In this document: piece after piece, positions 44,883-56,095 of the stretch
Position numbering within the stretch: position 1 is the first letter of the stretch
Layout: the number at the start of each line of letters is the position of its first letter
DNA from: Ditylenchus dipsaci
Lineage: Eukaryota > Nematoda > Chromadorea > Rhabditida > Anguinidae
Assembly (NCBI GenBank): GCA_004194705.1
Contig: SADC01000146.1
Span: 310,001 to 374,000, forward strand
DNA length: 64,000 bases
Reading direction: 5' to 3'
Made by a program: the position numbers and the translations under genes
The notes under the pieces: generated by a model
What the model saw: only the letters and a program-made list of their open reading frames with translations
What the model was told of the DNA's origin: nothing
Database searches by the model: none

Positions 44883-46155
44883 CTTCCTGCCATATGAATA
44901 TATTGTATATACTAGCTTTTGCCCGCCCTACGGGCGGGTTTTATTTTCCGCTTATGTTTTTCGTGTCATTTTTCAATTTAATTTTCCTTGATTTTTCTGT
45001 ATCACTTTTCAATTTACTTTCCGTCTATCTTTCATTTCAACCGATTTTCGAATGCTTTCGAAAATCAAGAAAGGATCGGATTTCAATGGTTCAATCTTTG
45101 ATTCAGAGTTTCATCACATACTTGTATGACTAAAACAAAAAGTGTTTGCGCACCCTACGATCGGGTTGTATATTCCGATTCTCATTACGTAGATATTTTT
45201 ATGAAACTATTTTATGATCAGATCATAGCTCCAATTATTGCGTAGGAACCATATAAGTCTGTTTTCGCTGCTAAAATAAAAAATGCTCGCTTTGTTTTTC
45301 TATAGAAAGATTGTTGAAAACGAAACAGAACATTTTTATGACACGAAATCAATAACCTGAAGATAACATTTGATGAAATTTATAAACTTGCTTGAAATGT
45401 TCTTTTATACATTGTTTCTTTATTCCGGACTTTAATATTCATCGACGTGCTTCAACAGACTTATTTGCTCTTCAGTAAGGCGAACATCCGTCCACGGAAA
45501 AAATTTGAAAAGTTATAAGCAAAACAAAAAGTTCGACAAGGATGCCCCACCCTGTACTACGCTTGAGAGGCGGAGTGTTAAAAAATCGAAAATTTTAATT
45601 TGAATTTTTTTGTCTTGAGTGGAATTGCAGATCACAGTGGGTTCTCACTGAAATAGTGGTTTTAGAAGCAAAGCGAACCATGATATCATACGTAGAACTG
45701 TGCGAGGAACTTGGTTTGATAAGACCAAATGTGAGGTTTTCCCCATCCTACAGGGCGGTACTTAAGTGGGTACCACCTAGTCAGGTGGATATCTACCTAG
45801 ATAGCCTCAGAAAAAAATTGGTCTTATATGATCAACCCCCATTTTAAGCTTACTTTTGATTTTTTAAGCCATCCAGGTAGATATCCACCGAGTCAGGTAA
45901 TGGTACTCGATATATATCCCCCCTACATATATCCCCATATTCGTACGCAGGATTGCAAAATTTTTCCTCACGAGGTGGGGCGAGGGCTAATCTTTATTGA
46001 AAAATCCCACCATTGGCCGTTTTGTGCGTAGTATCGCTTATTCCATTTTTGCTGAATATATAATATATTTATAAGATATAATATATGAAATACCGTATCT
46101 CCTCTGATAGAAGCCCGGGGCTTCTATTTTATGGATGCCCTCCAGGGGGGGGGCT
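44883..46155. other. Intergenic, no gene assigned
   Basis: At 44920 'ctagcttttgcccgccctac' with the hairpin 'gcccgccctacgggcggg' resembles a repeat end common in invertebrate genomes. Around 45770-45900 and again at 47.85-48.2 kb, phrases such as 'ggtggatatctacct' recur. 46085-46150 holds a partial TACCGTA-type end. The 63-codon frame at 45656 is not recognised. Confidence 0.4.
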
Positions 46156-46624
46156 TGTATTCAGTCCTGTTCATTTGATTCATCGATTCGCGAATCAATT
46201 AAAATTGCGCGCCAACGTCATGAATCAATCAACTCGCGCAAATTTTTTGATACGAATCGATTAAATCGATTCGCGAGACAAAAAAAGACGCGCGAATCGA
46301 ATCAATCGATTCGCGACTTATCGATTCGCCAAATTTCGCGAATCAATCGATTCGCGAAATCGATTTGAACGATTCAATTAATTCGGCTGACATCAGACTG
46401 AGCCTTTCAAAATTCATTTTGTTGACAACTCAGCCTTTTGACAACTCAGCCTTTTGACAACTCAGACTTTTGACAATTCGGCTTTTTCAAACTCAAATTT
46501 TTGATTATCGTGTCGAAACAACATTGTAATTATTGACAACTCATCCGTATTTAGATTCGTATTGTTGTATATTCTTACTTATTAGCACCATATATCTTTT
46601 CGGATGTATCTTCACTCTATACCA

Positions 46625-46860
46625 GTGTTTTCAAAAATGAGAATACAGAATGAGAATGAGAATTTCTCATAATTCGGTTTTTTCATGAAAAATGCCAAAT
46701 CTGATATAGATGATCTATACTTAGAATTAAAAAGTAGATATAGGTCATCCATATCAGATTTGGCATTTTTCCATGAAAAAATTGAGTTATGAGCAATTCT
46801 CATTCTGACAATTATCATTCTCATTCTGTATTCTCATTCTCATTTTTGAAAACACTGCTC
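46625..46860. repeat. Inverted GAGAATGAGAAT repeat
   Basis: 'tgttttcaaaaatgagaata' at 46625 is mirrored at 46835-46858, with matching inner blocks 'atgccaaatctgatataga'. Arms of about 110 bases. Confidence 0.75.
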
Positions 46861-46883
46861 TTACTATATGTATATACTACCGT

Positions 46884-47142
46884 ATTTTCTCTATTAAACG
46901 CCCCCTCTTCAATAAACGCCCCCTCTCTAATAAACGCCCCCTTCAGTGACCTATATCTCAGCAAAAAAAATTATTTTGCAATCTGTTTTTTGCGTTTTCT
47001 TAGTTAGCACGAGTTTACCTAATTCCACTTTTCAGATTTTGGTTGAGCACCCAAAAATCTCAAAATCGAAATAATTTTTTCCGATTTTTTTAAGGGTTGA
47101 AAAATAAACGCCCCGGGCGTTTAATAGAGAAAATACGGCATA
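46884..47142. mobile_element. MITE, TACCGTA family
   Basis: 'taccgtattttctctattaa' and 'ttaatagagaaaatacggca' are inverted ends; 'aaacgccccctc' is repeated three times inside the left end. Confidence 0.85.
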
Positions 47143-47159
47143 TGTATATGCTATACTAT

Positions 47160-47275
47160 ATGTATATGGCCATTGGTTGGAGCTTTGAACCAGCAACCTT
47201 GGTGATGAGTATATGGCCATTGGTTGGAGCTTTGAACCAGCAACCTTGGTGATGAGTATATGGACCTCTTCACCA
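47160..47275. repeat. tRNA-like (SINE) fragment, tandem duplicate
   Basis: A 57-base stretch is present twice in direct order (47165-47221 and 47215-47270 approximately), each with 'tttgaaccagcaacc'. On the minus strand this reads GGTTGCTGGTTCAAA, close to the RNA polymerase III B box (GGTTCRANNCC). Confidence 0.55.
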
Positions 47276-47304
47276 ATCAAACACTCGAAATTATAATAAA
47301 AAAT

Positions 47305-47800
47305 AAGGTACGTGACTAGGTGGATTTGAACCAGCAACCTCTGCATCACCCCTTAGAATCGCTCAGAACCCCATCCAGAGAGACCAAACCAAGTGGTCGT
47401 CCACTTGGATCGAATATTTTTTTTCACGGTTTTCGGGTTCCAAAACAATTTTTGTGCACTAAGTCGACCACGCTGAAGATGGTTTGATAGTGGTAAAATC
47501 ACGTTTTATCGAGAAATTTTTGAGTTATTGCTAATTCTTGATTTTTCAAAATCAATCGTTAGCAATAGCTCAAAAATTTCTCGATAAAACGTGATTTTAC
47601 CACTATCAAACCATCTTCAGCGTGGTCGACTTAGTGCACAAAAATTGTTTTGGAACCGAAAACCTTGAAAAAAATTTCGATCCAAGTGGACGACCACTTG
47701 GTTTGGTCTCTCTGGATGGGGTTCTGAGCGATTCTAAGGGGTGATGCAGAGGTTGCTGGTTCAAATCCACCTAGTCACGTACCTTATTTTACCATAATTT
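47305..47800. mobile_element. Palindromic element with tRNA-like B-box ends
   Basis: Nearly perfect inverted repeat of about 235-base arms around a centre near 47550. Each arm ends in 'aaggtacgtgactaggtgg', then GGTTCAAATCC on the outward-reading strand, an RNA polymerase III B box, then 'gcaacctctgcatcacc'. Arm interiors carry 'gagagaccaaaccaagtggt' and 'gcgtggtcgacttagtgc'. This is a SINE-like sequence arranged head-to-head. Confidence 0.8.
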
Positions 47801-47859
47801 TAGATATAAAAAGACAAGCGCTTGACTTTTCAGGTCATTTGGGTGGATATACCCTACTC

Positions 47860-48345
47860 TGGAGTTACCTGGATATCAACCTGTCCAGGTGGTAACCACC
47901 ATAAGTTTGGGGTTGGGTAGATAAAACTGCTTTTTCGGTCTTGACAAGCCAATTCCTCACACAAATTTTAGTTTGGAAAAATTGATTTTTCATTTAAAAT
48001 TAACCATTTTATTTTAGGCCATCCAGTTGGATGGCCAGGTGGTACTACCTGGCGAGGTGGTACCTTAAAGTTGGAGCGTGTGAAATCTCAACTTTGGACT
48101 TAAAAAAGTCCAATCACTCACACAATTTTAAGTTAGAAAAATCGGTTTATTTTTTATTCTTAAGAAATTTTAACTTTCAGGCCATCCAGGCGGATATTCA
48201 TCTGACCAAGAGTAACCCACCGCACGTTTTGGGTTTGCATGGGTGAAATATTGATTTCGGTCTTAACAAACCTGATTCTCCAAACAATTTTAAGTTAGAA
48301 AAATGTTATTTTTATTTTTAAGAAATTTTTATTTCTCATTTAGGT
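47860..48345. repeat. Tandem repeat of about 160 bases
   Basis: Three diverged units, each with 'aatttaagttagaaaaatc'-like sequence followed by 'aggccatccaggtggata'-like sequence. The phrase 'ccatccaggtagatatccac' at 45870 shows an outlying relative. Confidence 0.6.
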
Positions 48346-49559
48346 TTTGATGTTTAGGGCGGTTTGAGGGTATTCGAGGTGGTTTGCGATGGTTTGGGAC
48401 GGTTTGGAGTGGTTGGGACACAATCTAAAAAAATTCTAAAAAGAAACTTAAAAATCTGCCTTGGTCCCTCCTGTTGGTTAAAAAAAGTTTATTTGGGAAA
48501 ACGTCTATGCACTAGGGTTGTTGCGGTCGTTTTTTTTTTGGTACCCCGCGGTTATTTCTTAACAACAGAGATATGAACAATATGTCGTCTGAGATACAGA
48601 ATGAATGAATCCTCGTTCGAATGAGCTAACAAAAATTTGAATGATGATTCGAATGAATCGTCTTAAGACGAATTTCGAAAGTTCGAATTTCGATTTTCCG
48701 AATTGTCAAAAGTCTAAGTTGTCAAAAGGCTGAGTTGTCAAAAGGCTGAGTTGTCAACAAAATGAATTGTGAAAGGCTCAGTCTGATGTCAGCCAATTAT
48801 TCACGAATCGATTGATTCGCGAGTTATCGATTCGCTATGTTCGCGAATCAATCGATTCGCGATTTTTCGACTCATTAGCTCTTGCGAATCGATTCTTCTT
48901 TTAATTATCTGTATAATTATCATTTCTTATTTCGTTCCTTCATGCCTCGTAGATCTCTAAACCACTTAATAGTCTTGAACGATTAAAATCGTGCCGGTTT
49001 AGCTGGGTGTAAATGAATAAGAATGACTGAGAGGTCGAATTTGGAGTTCTCGGTCTATCCAGCTCCCCAAGTCTCTACATCGGTGGTTGAGCCCTGAAAT
49101 TCTGTTAGCATTTGACTGTGTCTTTCTTTTAACTGATCTCGTTTAATTTAGTGTTAACCACTCACACGACTCTTGAGAACTCTGATTGTGCTTTCATGGT
49201 GGATAATGAGGCTATTTACGACATCTGCCGAAGAAAACTGGGAGTGGACCGTCCATTATACATCAATCGAAGTCGTCTGATAGCCATTTTGAATCGCTTT
49301 CATCCACCTTGATATAGTGATGGTATGGTGATATGGTCTTGACATGGTCTTGATGTATCTCTAATTGTTCTCAACCCTGTTAACTGGTATTCATCTAACC
49401 TCAGTGGTCATGATCCAGCCACAATAGGTATGAACCACGCTTACTATGCTATTTTTAAGATACTCGCACGGAGGGTCACACTTCGTTTCCTTCATAATAA
49501 ATTCACAAAAAATTTGTCATTCCAAACCACGCCAAGGATTTTTCAGATCATAACTTTAT

Positions 49560-51185
49560 TAGAAACAACATATATGGACAAAAAGGTGAGTCAAGTAAAC
49601 ATCATGTTCAATCAATAACATTTTCTTCTGTCACATATATTTCTGGTTGAAAGACATCAAAACCTTGCGTTTAGCCAAGGGACCGTTAGTTGCATTCTTG
49701 TGACCTCCGGTGTGTAACGTAAGCTGAGAGAATATTCGCTCTACTGACCCAGAATGCGCAGGGGATGGAAGAACAGAGAAGGCAATCGGTGCAAGTTTGG
49801 AAATCTCTAAAAAGGCAAACTACAGGTGAACTAAGAAGGAAATTTAGTCAACCTTTTGATACCTATCCCAATATTCGGCTGGATTATTTGATGTAGTCGG
49901 TTCCCACACATGATTCAAATAGACCTCAATTTCATCATCAATATTACTCTCCTCTGCAGGTCTAGGTGATTGTTGGCCTCAGATCACTCCCATAAAAGCT
50001 GAATATAGGCGTAGATGCTTGTTATATACCTTTATATACCTTATATACCTTTCGAAGCGACGTCATGGTGGGTGATGACTCAAACACATCTTTAAGCACA
50101 AGTTGAAGCGTATGTGCAGCGCAAATTGTGTGTCGAGGCAATTCGATATCCGTAAAAGAGTCTTCAAAGTCTACGCCGAATTCATCAGATCGATATCAAT
50201 CTTTTCTTCCACAACTTCTGCATTTATTATAAGAAGCGGTTCTTCCATGATAGGATCCTGATTAGCACTGAGGAAGGGGTCCTTTAATATTGTTGACTTT
50301 CACGACATGAATTTTTTGGAAAAACTAACTGTATAGCGGCCTTCATGTTAGACGCCCCATCAGTAACAAATCTAAGAGGAACTTTTGACATTTGCTTCAT
50401 CTAAGGACTTTTGTAATAAGGCGAGCGATATTCGGTCCTTAATTAGACATAGTTAATTTAATTCAGTTATTTTCACCGTTTAACCTGTATGCCGATCCTC
50501 TATTAAGACCAAATCTAGGCCACAGTTTCAAAGGTTTTTGACGCCGGATTCCAAAAGTGGGCAGCAATGCCTGAACATACAGAATAAAAAAAGGATGAAA
50601 AGCACAATAACAAGCCTAACGTTACCTAAGAAACAATGTTTCATACCCAGTAGTAGCAAATATCAGCCGAAATAGAGACGCTTGCAGGTGAGTCACAGAT
50701 AGTTTGTAAACCTTGGCCATCAATGTAGAGAACTCCTTTGAAATATCATTCGATAAAGCTCGACGTGTAGGAGGAATGAACCAGCACGAGAGACAGAAGT
50801 GACTAAAAGCGCTTTGAAGAATAGATCGAACTACAAAGAATACAATATAATCTACTTTTAGGTATTTATTCTCGACATGAGAAACGGGCATTGATGTTGT
50901 TGAAGCGTACCAAGCCAACAATTGACGAGGCGAATTACGAAATATAGGGAGCTCCGGATGATGCGAAAGCAGATGGCGCTTTGCGTTGCATGACGGTAGT
51001 GCTCCTTGGGACACGAAATCGCACTCATTACATTTTCCATTTGTGAAATAGGATGAGTAAACAGATGCTGAACGATACTATTATAAGTAATTTTTATACA
51101 TGACAACAACTTACATTTACGCTTTCCGCGGTTATTCCTAACAACGACCGGAGAATTCGTAGGTGAGCCAACTATATTTTTCCTG
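49560..51185 (-). pseudogene. hAT transposase with BED zinc finger
   Basis: Pieces in N-to-C order on the minus strand: RNNRGKRK (51.13 kb); NGKCNECDFVSQGALP ... KRHLLSHHPE, a BED-type C2-H2 finger (51.02 kb); VSISADIATTRGMKH-type block matching 'SLTTDIWTS' of hAT (50.66 kb, clearer in the second copy); KVPLRFVTDGASNMKAA (50.37 kb); RHTICAAHTLQLVLKDVFE (50.13 kb); and the C-terminal dimerisation region SVLPSPAHSGSVERIFSQL (49.75 kb). Several frames are used, so it is either spliced with noisy sequence or decayed. hAT transposases cut and paste DNA with 8-base target duplications. Confidence 0.75.
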
Positions 51186-51354
51186 GCTGATTGGCATCAA
51201 ATTTCTAAAAAAAAATACGTTAAGTGCGCTATCGTAATGTGATATATCGCATAGACATTTGGCAGCAACAGAGCGGGCACACTGTGGATGACTCGATTGA
51301 GGGTGAAAGATTAACGCCGCCGAAAGGAAGATAACAAGAAAATAAAACATATAA

Positions 51355-51689
51355 TTTGAAAGAGAATCGATTCGCAAGAGCTAATGAGTCGAAAAATCGC
51401 GGATCGATTGATTCGCGAAACATAGCGAATCGATAACTCGCGAATCAATCGATTCGCGAATCAATTGAATTGTTTGAATCGATTCGCGAATCGATTGATT
51501 CGCGAAATTTGGCGAATCGATAAGTCGCGAATCAATTGATTCGATTCGCGCGTCTTTTTTGTCTCACGAATAGATTTAATCGATTCGCGGAAAATCGATT
51601 CGCGAAAATTGTGCGAATCGATCGATTCGCGCAATTTCGATTCAAATTTTCTGGCGAATCGATTCACTGAATCAAATGAACAGGACTAC
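51355..51689. repeat. GAATCGATTCGCG array
   Basis: Inverted and direct units of 'gaatcgattgattcgcgaa'. Forms the right end of the hAT element; same array at 57110-57425 in the second copy of the duplication. Confidence 0.85.
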
Positions 51690-52089
51690 AAGTTGTATTA
51701 GAGGGACTTTTATTTTTGAACTCGCCGCGCCGAAGGCGCGAAGAAAATTTTGAGTCATAATTCTTTTTCGCCATCCTATGATCGCTTCTAATTTTCCACA
51801 TAACATTGTTAAAACAGCGTTTAAATATCAAAACTATTTTTTCCTATAACAGCGTTTCTTTCGGAGTCGTTCTTCCTGCATTTATTTTGTGCGCATTGGA
51901 ATTTCACAGCAAATTATCTAAAACTAAAAGAGAGTTGTGTGTGTGTGACGGTGTGTGTAACGTTGTGTCTCAAAATCGTCGTTTGAAAGTTGGTCTTGCA
52001 ATGAAATAGAATAAATGTTCTACCGAGATTTGGCCTTCAGAGTTTCATTATGTTTTTTTCTTAAAATTCAGTGGTTGACTATCTGTTTG

Positions 52090-53550
52090 TTCTTAAATCT
52101 TTTTGGTTAAGTCTCTCTTCGTAGTGTCTCGAAAGAAGTGCCGAAGAATCCAGCAGCTCAACTCGAGTGGTGGCCAATTATGGTACTATTTTATGCTTCG
52201 ATGATTCAATGTAATCTTTTTGATTTAGTCTCTTTTCGTAGTGTCTCAAGAAAAGTACCGAAGAATCAAGCAGCTCAACCCGAGTGGTGGCCAATCATGT
52301 CACTGGAACTGATTCATGCTTCTATAATTCAATATAAATCTTTTTGGTTAAGTTTTTCTCTCTTCGTGGTATCTCAAGAGAAATGCCGAAGAATCAAGGC
52401 GCTAAAACAGTTGTTTCTAAAATCATTGTTGTTTCTAAAATCATTACGCCGTGTTTCTTTATAGGTAACAGGACGAATATTCGGAGGAGTTTTCTGGCAG
52501 AAAGGGCAGCTGTGGTAGCAAACGAGAAACAGCGGGCAGCAGTAAGAGTTCGGATGGACCGAAGGATCATTCGCGGTTGTCGACAAAAAACAGAACAAGG
52601 TATTTATTTTTTTAGTTGGATTATACCAATCAGGTCTTCAGAGTACCGACAGATTCGGAATGCAGCTTGGGGAAGTGTGGAAGCAATAGAGGCAGCCCTG
52701 TATAGATCAAGTAGGAAGCGCTTTCCCAATATCACAACGTTTGCTCAATTTTTGGCTGATGAAAACAAGAGAATGCGACTAACTCTTCGCACAACGAATG
52801 TAATGATTGGACATGAACATTTTGGCGAACAACTTCTACTTCATGGAGGTTTGTATTCATTACCTCGGTTTTATACTGAAAAACTTAATATAGTGTTTTG
52901 TTCCAGATAACGATATGCTCATTTTCTCTTCACCACCGCAAATAAATCTTCTAAAAAGCTGCGCTCACATAATATCGGGTGGGACATTCAAGTATGCGCC
53001 TAATGGAGTAAAGGAGATTTATTGAATATTTGGACTGGTCAGAGGAACCTATGCGACACCGCTGGTCACTGTGCTTATGAAACGAAAAACAAGAACTGTA
53101 TCGAAGGATGTGGCAACAAGGTACTTAATTATTTCTGTTTCAACGTTATGTACAGTCAACTCTCGATATAATGTGGGCTTAGGGGACAAGAAAATTATAC
53201 ACTGTATCGAGGGTTACACTATATTGAGGGTACACTGTAATCCAGTTTGGCTTAGAGCTGACTAAATGAGGTTGAAAAAATATACACTATATCGAGATCT
53301 ACACTATATCGAGTGTACACTGTATCGAGAGTTGACTGTATTTAATTTAGTAAGAGATGGCCTCGGTTTTCTAAGCGCTGTTCGATACGCTAATTTCGAT
53401 GCAGAACTAGCTGCCTACTACTCATTTGCAGAACTCTTTCCTGGGGTATCAGTCAAACTTTGCTCCTTCCATGTAAAACAGGGACTATATCGCAAGGTAA
53501 CGTTTTGGTTTATGGTTTTGTTACTTGGTTTTGTTACTTTATTTGCCTGA
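52090..53550 (+). pseudogene. Mutator-like transposase (copy 1)
   Basis: Recognisable pieces: EKQRAAVRVRMDRRIIRGC (52.53 kb), YRQIRNAAWGSVEAIEAAL (52.65 kb), MLIFSSPPQINLLKSCAHII then SGGTFKYAPNGVKEIYRIFG (52.92-53.03 kb), the DGTFK block of MULE cores with Gly for Asp, VLMKRKTRT (53.07 kb), and ELFPGVSVKLCSFHVKQGLYRKV (53.43-53.49 kb), matching the 'FP...GC.FH..Q...RK' block. The first part contains three tandem repeats of about 115 bases (52110-52415) with 'tgccgaagaatcaagcag'. A MITE interrupts at 53.15-53.34 kb. The MULE's own ends are not located. Confidence 0.7.
53151..53340. mobile_element. MITE with pogo-like ends inside the MULE
   Basis: 'tacagtcaactctcgatata' and 'tatcgagagttgactgta' are inverted ends bounded by TA. 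Inside, 'acactatatcgag'-type units repeat. Second copy at 58896-59087. Confidence 0.85.
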
Positions 53551-54125
53551 TACTTGCTTTCCGAGACTTTAGAATAGTTATATTGAACACTCAAAAGAAC
53601 TTAAAATTTGAACTTAAATTTTCGTCAAAAAATTTCCCTAGAGCCTTCTGAAAATTTGAAGATTTTTCGACTTTTGTCGTGGCACGAAAGTACGATGAAT
53701 GGTTATTACTTTTTATAAACTAAACTTTTTTACAAGCTGTGAACTGCATTTTGTAGAAGAGATCCGGGGCTATATTTTAATCAGTGATTTGCCTGTATGT
53801 CATAAAAAAATAACTGCCGTAAAATTCAAAAGACAGCAGTGTCAACCATTTGATAAGGTCTTATCTTCAAATAGCTAATCTTCTCGAGACAAAAATTATT
53901 TGAATATTAAATGTTCAGCGTTAAATTCCGAGTCCAACTAAGCAAAAGTGTCGCTCAGCCTTTTGAGTGTTGAAAATTAAAGAATGTGTTACCATCTCAC
54001 CTCATATTTACATTTATTAAATTACTTCAAAAAAAAACTTTTCGAACTATTTCGACTACAGATTTGGAAATATTTTCTTTGTAAGCAGGTATCCTTATAA
54101 AGAGATGTAGTTCGGCTTAATTTAA

Positions 54126-55496
54126 TCATGACCAACAAAATATAGGAGACTGTTTTACATAGAGTGTCCTTATGTGAAGACTCAGCTGTAGTCCACAATA
54201 GTTCCACATAATTACATAAATTTTCGAGCAATGAAGTCCAAGCTGATTCCATAGTTGAGTAGTTGTGAAATATTTTCTATCTTTTTCATTCGAAATCAAT
54301 GGATCACACCAGATGCGAGAAAATGCATTCTAAAAATTAACTGAACCGAATATGTGCAATCAAGGCAACAAACCAATATTTTAGCCTTCAGGGACTCCAC
54401 CAAATCATTTGTCGCAATTAAACTGTCACTCATTATTGCTACAGTCAATCCAGTATCTTGTTTCTCTACTGTAACATTAACCTCAACAACATTGTCTCTG
54501 CAAGGAATATACCCACTGAATTTCGATTGGCAATCAGTGGATAGAGCAGCCTCAGGGAGTAAGAATTTAAGGATATCCACAGGCTCAGCGTTACTCTTAG
54601 TGATTAGAAAAAGCATTTTGCGAGGGAGAAAGCAGTTCTTAGAATGCTGAAATTCTTTCTTTTACAGTGTCCCATTTTCAGCAAAAAGTTGATAAAAAAA
54701 TTACATACTCTTTTTACTGGTCGTTTTTGTCTTTCATGAGTGGGAAACATCGGAGTGGCTCCAAATATTAAACGACTCGTATTCATAAGATCCCAAGAAG
54801 AGAGAATTTTTGAATCCATCTCAATCCTGATTATTCTCGGTTGTCCGTCTACGAAAAATGTTTTGAGTAATGTGATATTGAATAGCACATTTGCGTCTTG
54901 ATAAGCAGAATCAATGGACAGCACAGTCTCGAATTGATGACCTTCTGCTAGTAAAGGAAGTTTCACCGTTTTAGAAAGGCTAATACATGGTTTGTTTAAT
55001 AATTGTTCGAATTGTTCATGAAATGCTAAAAATATAAAAGGCCATCGTAAAAGTAATAAGACATACAATCTTCAATCATTGATGTTCTGCTGAGTCTAGA
55101 TGAAGTAACCATGAGATTCCAATTGTCCATACAAAATTTCGAATCATTGGACAAGAGAAGAGAAATGATTAAAGAGCTAGGAAATATATACTTAGCCTGA
55201 AAAATTAAACAATTTTGTGAAGAAATAGGCTCCGAGGGGGCTCCCCGATATCTTTTCCTGAATCGGCGCCATCGCATGTTCTATAGTTTCAAAGAAAGGG
55301 AGACTTAGTTTTGCTCCTATCTTGTAAAACAAGTCACTGCGGTCGTTTTCATGCAACGAAATCATTTTTAACAACAAAACAAGCTAATTTTAAAGAAGCC
55401 CATTCAAAGAACATCTGGCAGCCCTGAGGTGATGCGACCTACTTTCACTCCGAGTAATATTCCATTTTTAATTCTTTTGCTTGCGCACTTATCCAT
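54126..55496 (-). CDS. Unrecognised multi-exon protein (copy 1)
   Basis: Exons on the minus strand, in order: from ATG at 55496 (MDKCASKRIKNGILLGVK, donor gtaggt), then LVLLLKMISLHENDRSDLFY... SLPFFETIEHAMAPIQ (to about 55270), AKYIFPSSLIISLLLSND... WNLMVTSSRLSRTSMIED (55195-55070), FHEQFEQLLNKPC... HQFETVLSIDSAYQDANVLF... RPVKR (55029-54715), HSKNCFLPRKMLFLITKSNA... VEVNVTVEKQDTGLTVAIM... LVESLKAKIL (54650-54365), NAFSRIWCDPLISN to a stop near 54126. Most joins keep phase; the join before AKYIFP is unclear and may use a GC donor. The beta-rich stretch 'NWNLMVTSSRLS... KLPLLAEGHQFE' loosely recalls the C-terminal parts of FANCB/FAAP100; that is speculation. No membrane segment beyond weakly hydrophobic stretches. 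Confidence 0.55.
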
Positions 55497-56034
55497 CTCT
55501 ATCCGTAGCAAAACGGCCTGCTTGAGCTAAACAAACCTAATTTGTTGATTAAGATCCTGAATATACAGGATGTAACAAGAAATTTCCCTTCTCGAAATGG
55601 TAGTACCTTTTGTCTAAATCGTTTTTCGAAATTCGGTTTCTACAGATCAATTTTTCTCGCCGACAATATATTGGGTTGTTCATTAATTAACCATCGTTTT
55701 TCCAGGGTTTTTTTGAAATTTTTTTAAAATACGCATTCAGGCAAGTGATATACTACTGTTAGAAAACCTTTGAGATGAACTTTAAAATAAGCTATAAACA
55801 TTAAATTTGTTGCACTAAAAGTGGGTTGAAACCCTTGACAAACATAGAAACATAAGACAGTGCAAAAAGTCATAAAAAATCAATATAAGCTTTGAAAATT
55901 CAAACTAGTTCAAGCTAGCATTGCAATAAGAACTTAGCATCTTGATGTAGCGCAACTCAAGAGCTACAGAACTCATTTTACAGAATAATTGTCAAAATCT
56001 GAGTAATGAGATCATACTTGTACGGGAGCCGTCG

Positions 56035-56095
56035 CAACCGCAGGCGCCCAGGGCGCCGGCGCCGATTTTTTACAAGCCCGGCGCCCTTGTGTTTT
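56035..56095. repeat. GGCGCC cluster at the duplication junction
   Basis: 'cgcccagggcgccggcgccg' and 'aagcccggcgccctt' mark the last 60 bases of copy 1. The full cluster is seen only after copy 2 (61788-62165). Confidence 0.8.

Larger units (their letters stand above)
46157..51689 (-). mobile_element. hAT-type element with long GAATCGATTCGCG-array ends
   Basis: The outer left end 'gtcctgttcatttgattca' (46157) is mirrored at the outer right end (51671-51689). Each end carries a 220-250-base array of 'gaatcgattcgcgaatcaat' units. A second pair of related arrays at 48780-48905 and 51355-51440 is also inverted, and 'ttgacaactcagccttttg' arrays at 46430-46480 and 48700-48760 are inverted to each other, so insertion or rearrangement has occurred inside. 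hAT transposase exons lie at 49.6-51.2 kb. The region 46.5-48.7 kb contains further foldbacks. Confidence 0.6.

Noticed and set aside
45656..45847. 63-codon frame starting MVLEAKRTMISY
   Set aside because: Overlaps phrases of the ggtggatatctacct repeat and has no recognisable motif or splice partner.
46179..46380. Basic Arg/Ser/Asn-rich frames (NRFARQKKTRESNQ)
   Set aside because: Translation of the GAATCGATTCGCG array; identical frames appear at 51461 and 57206.
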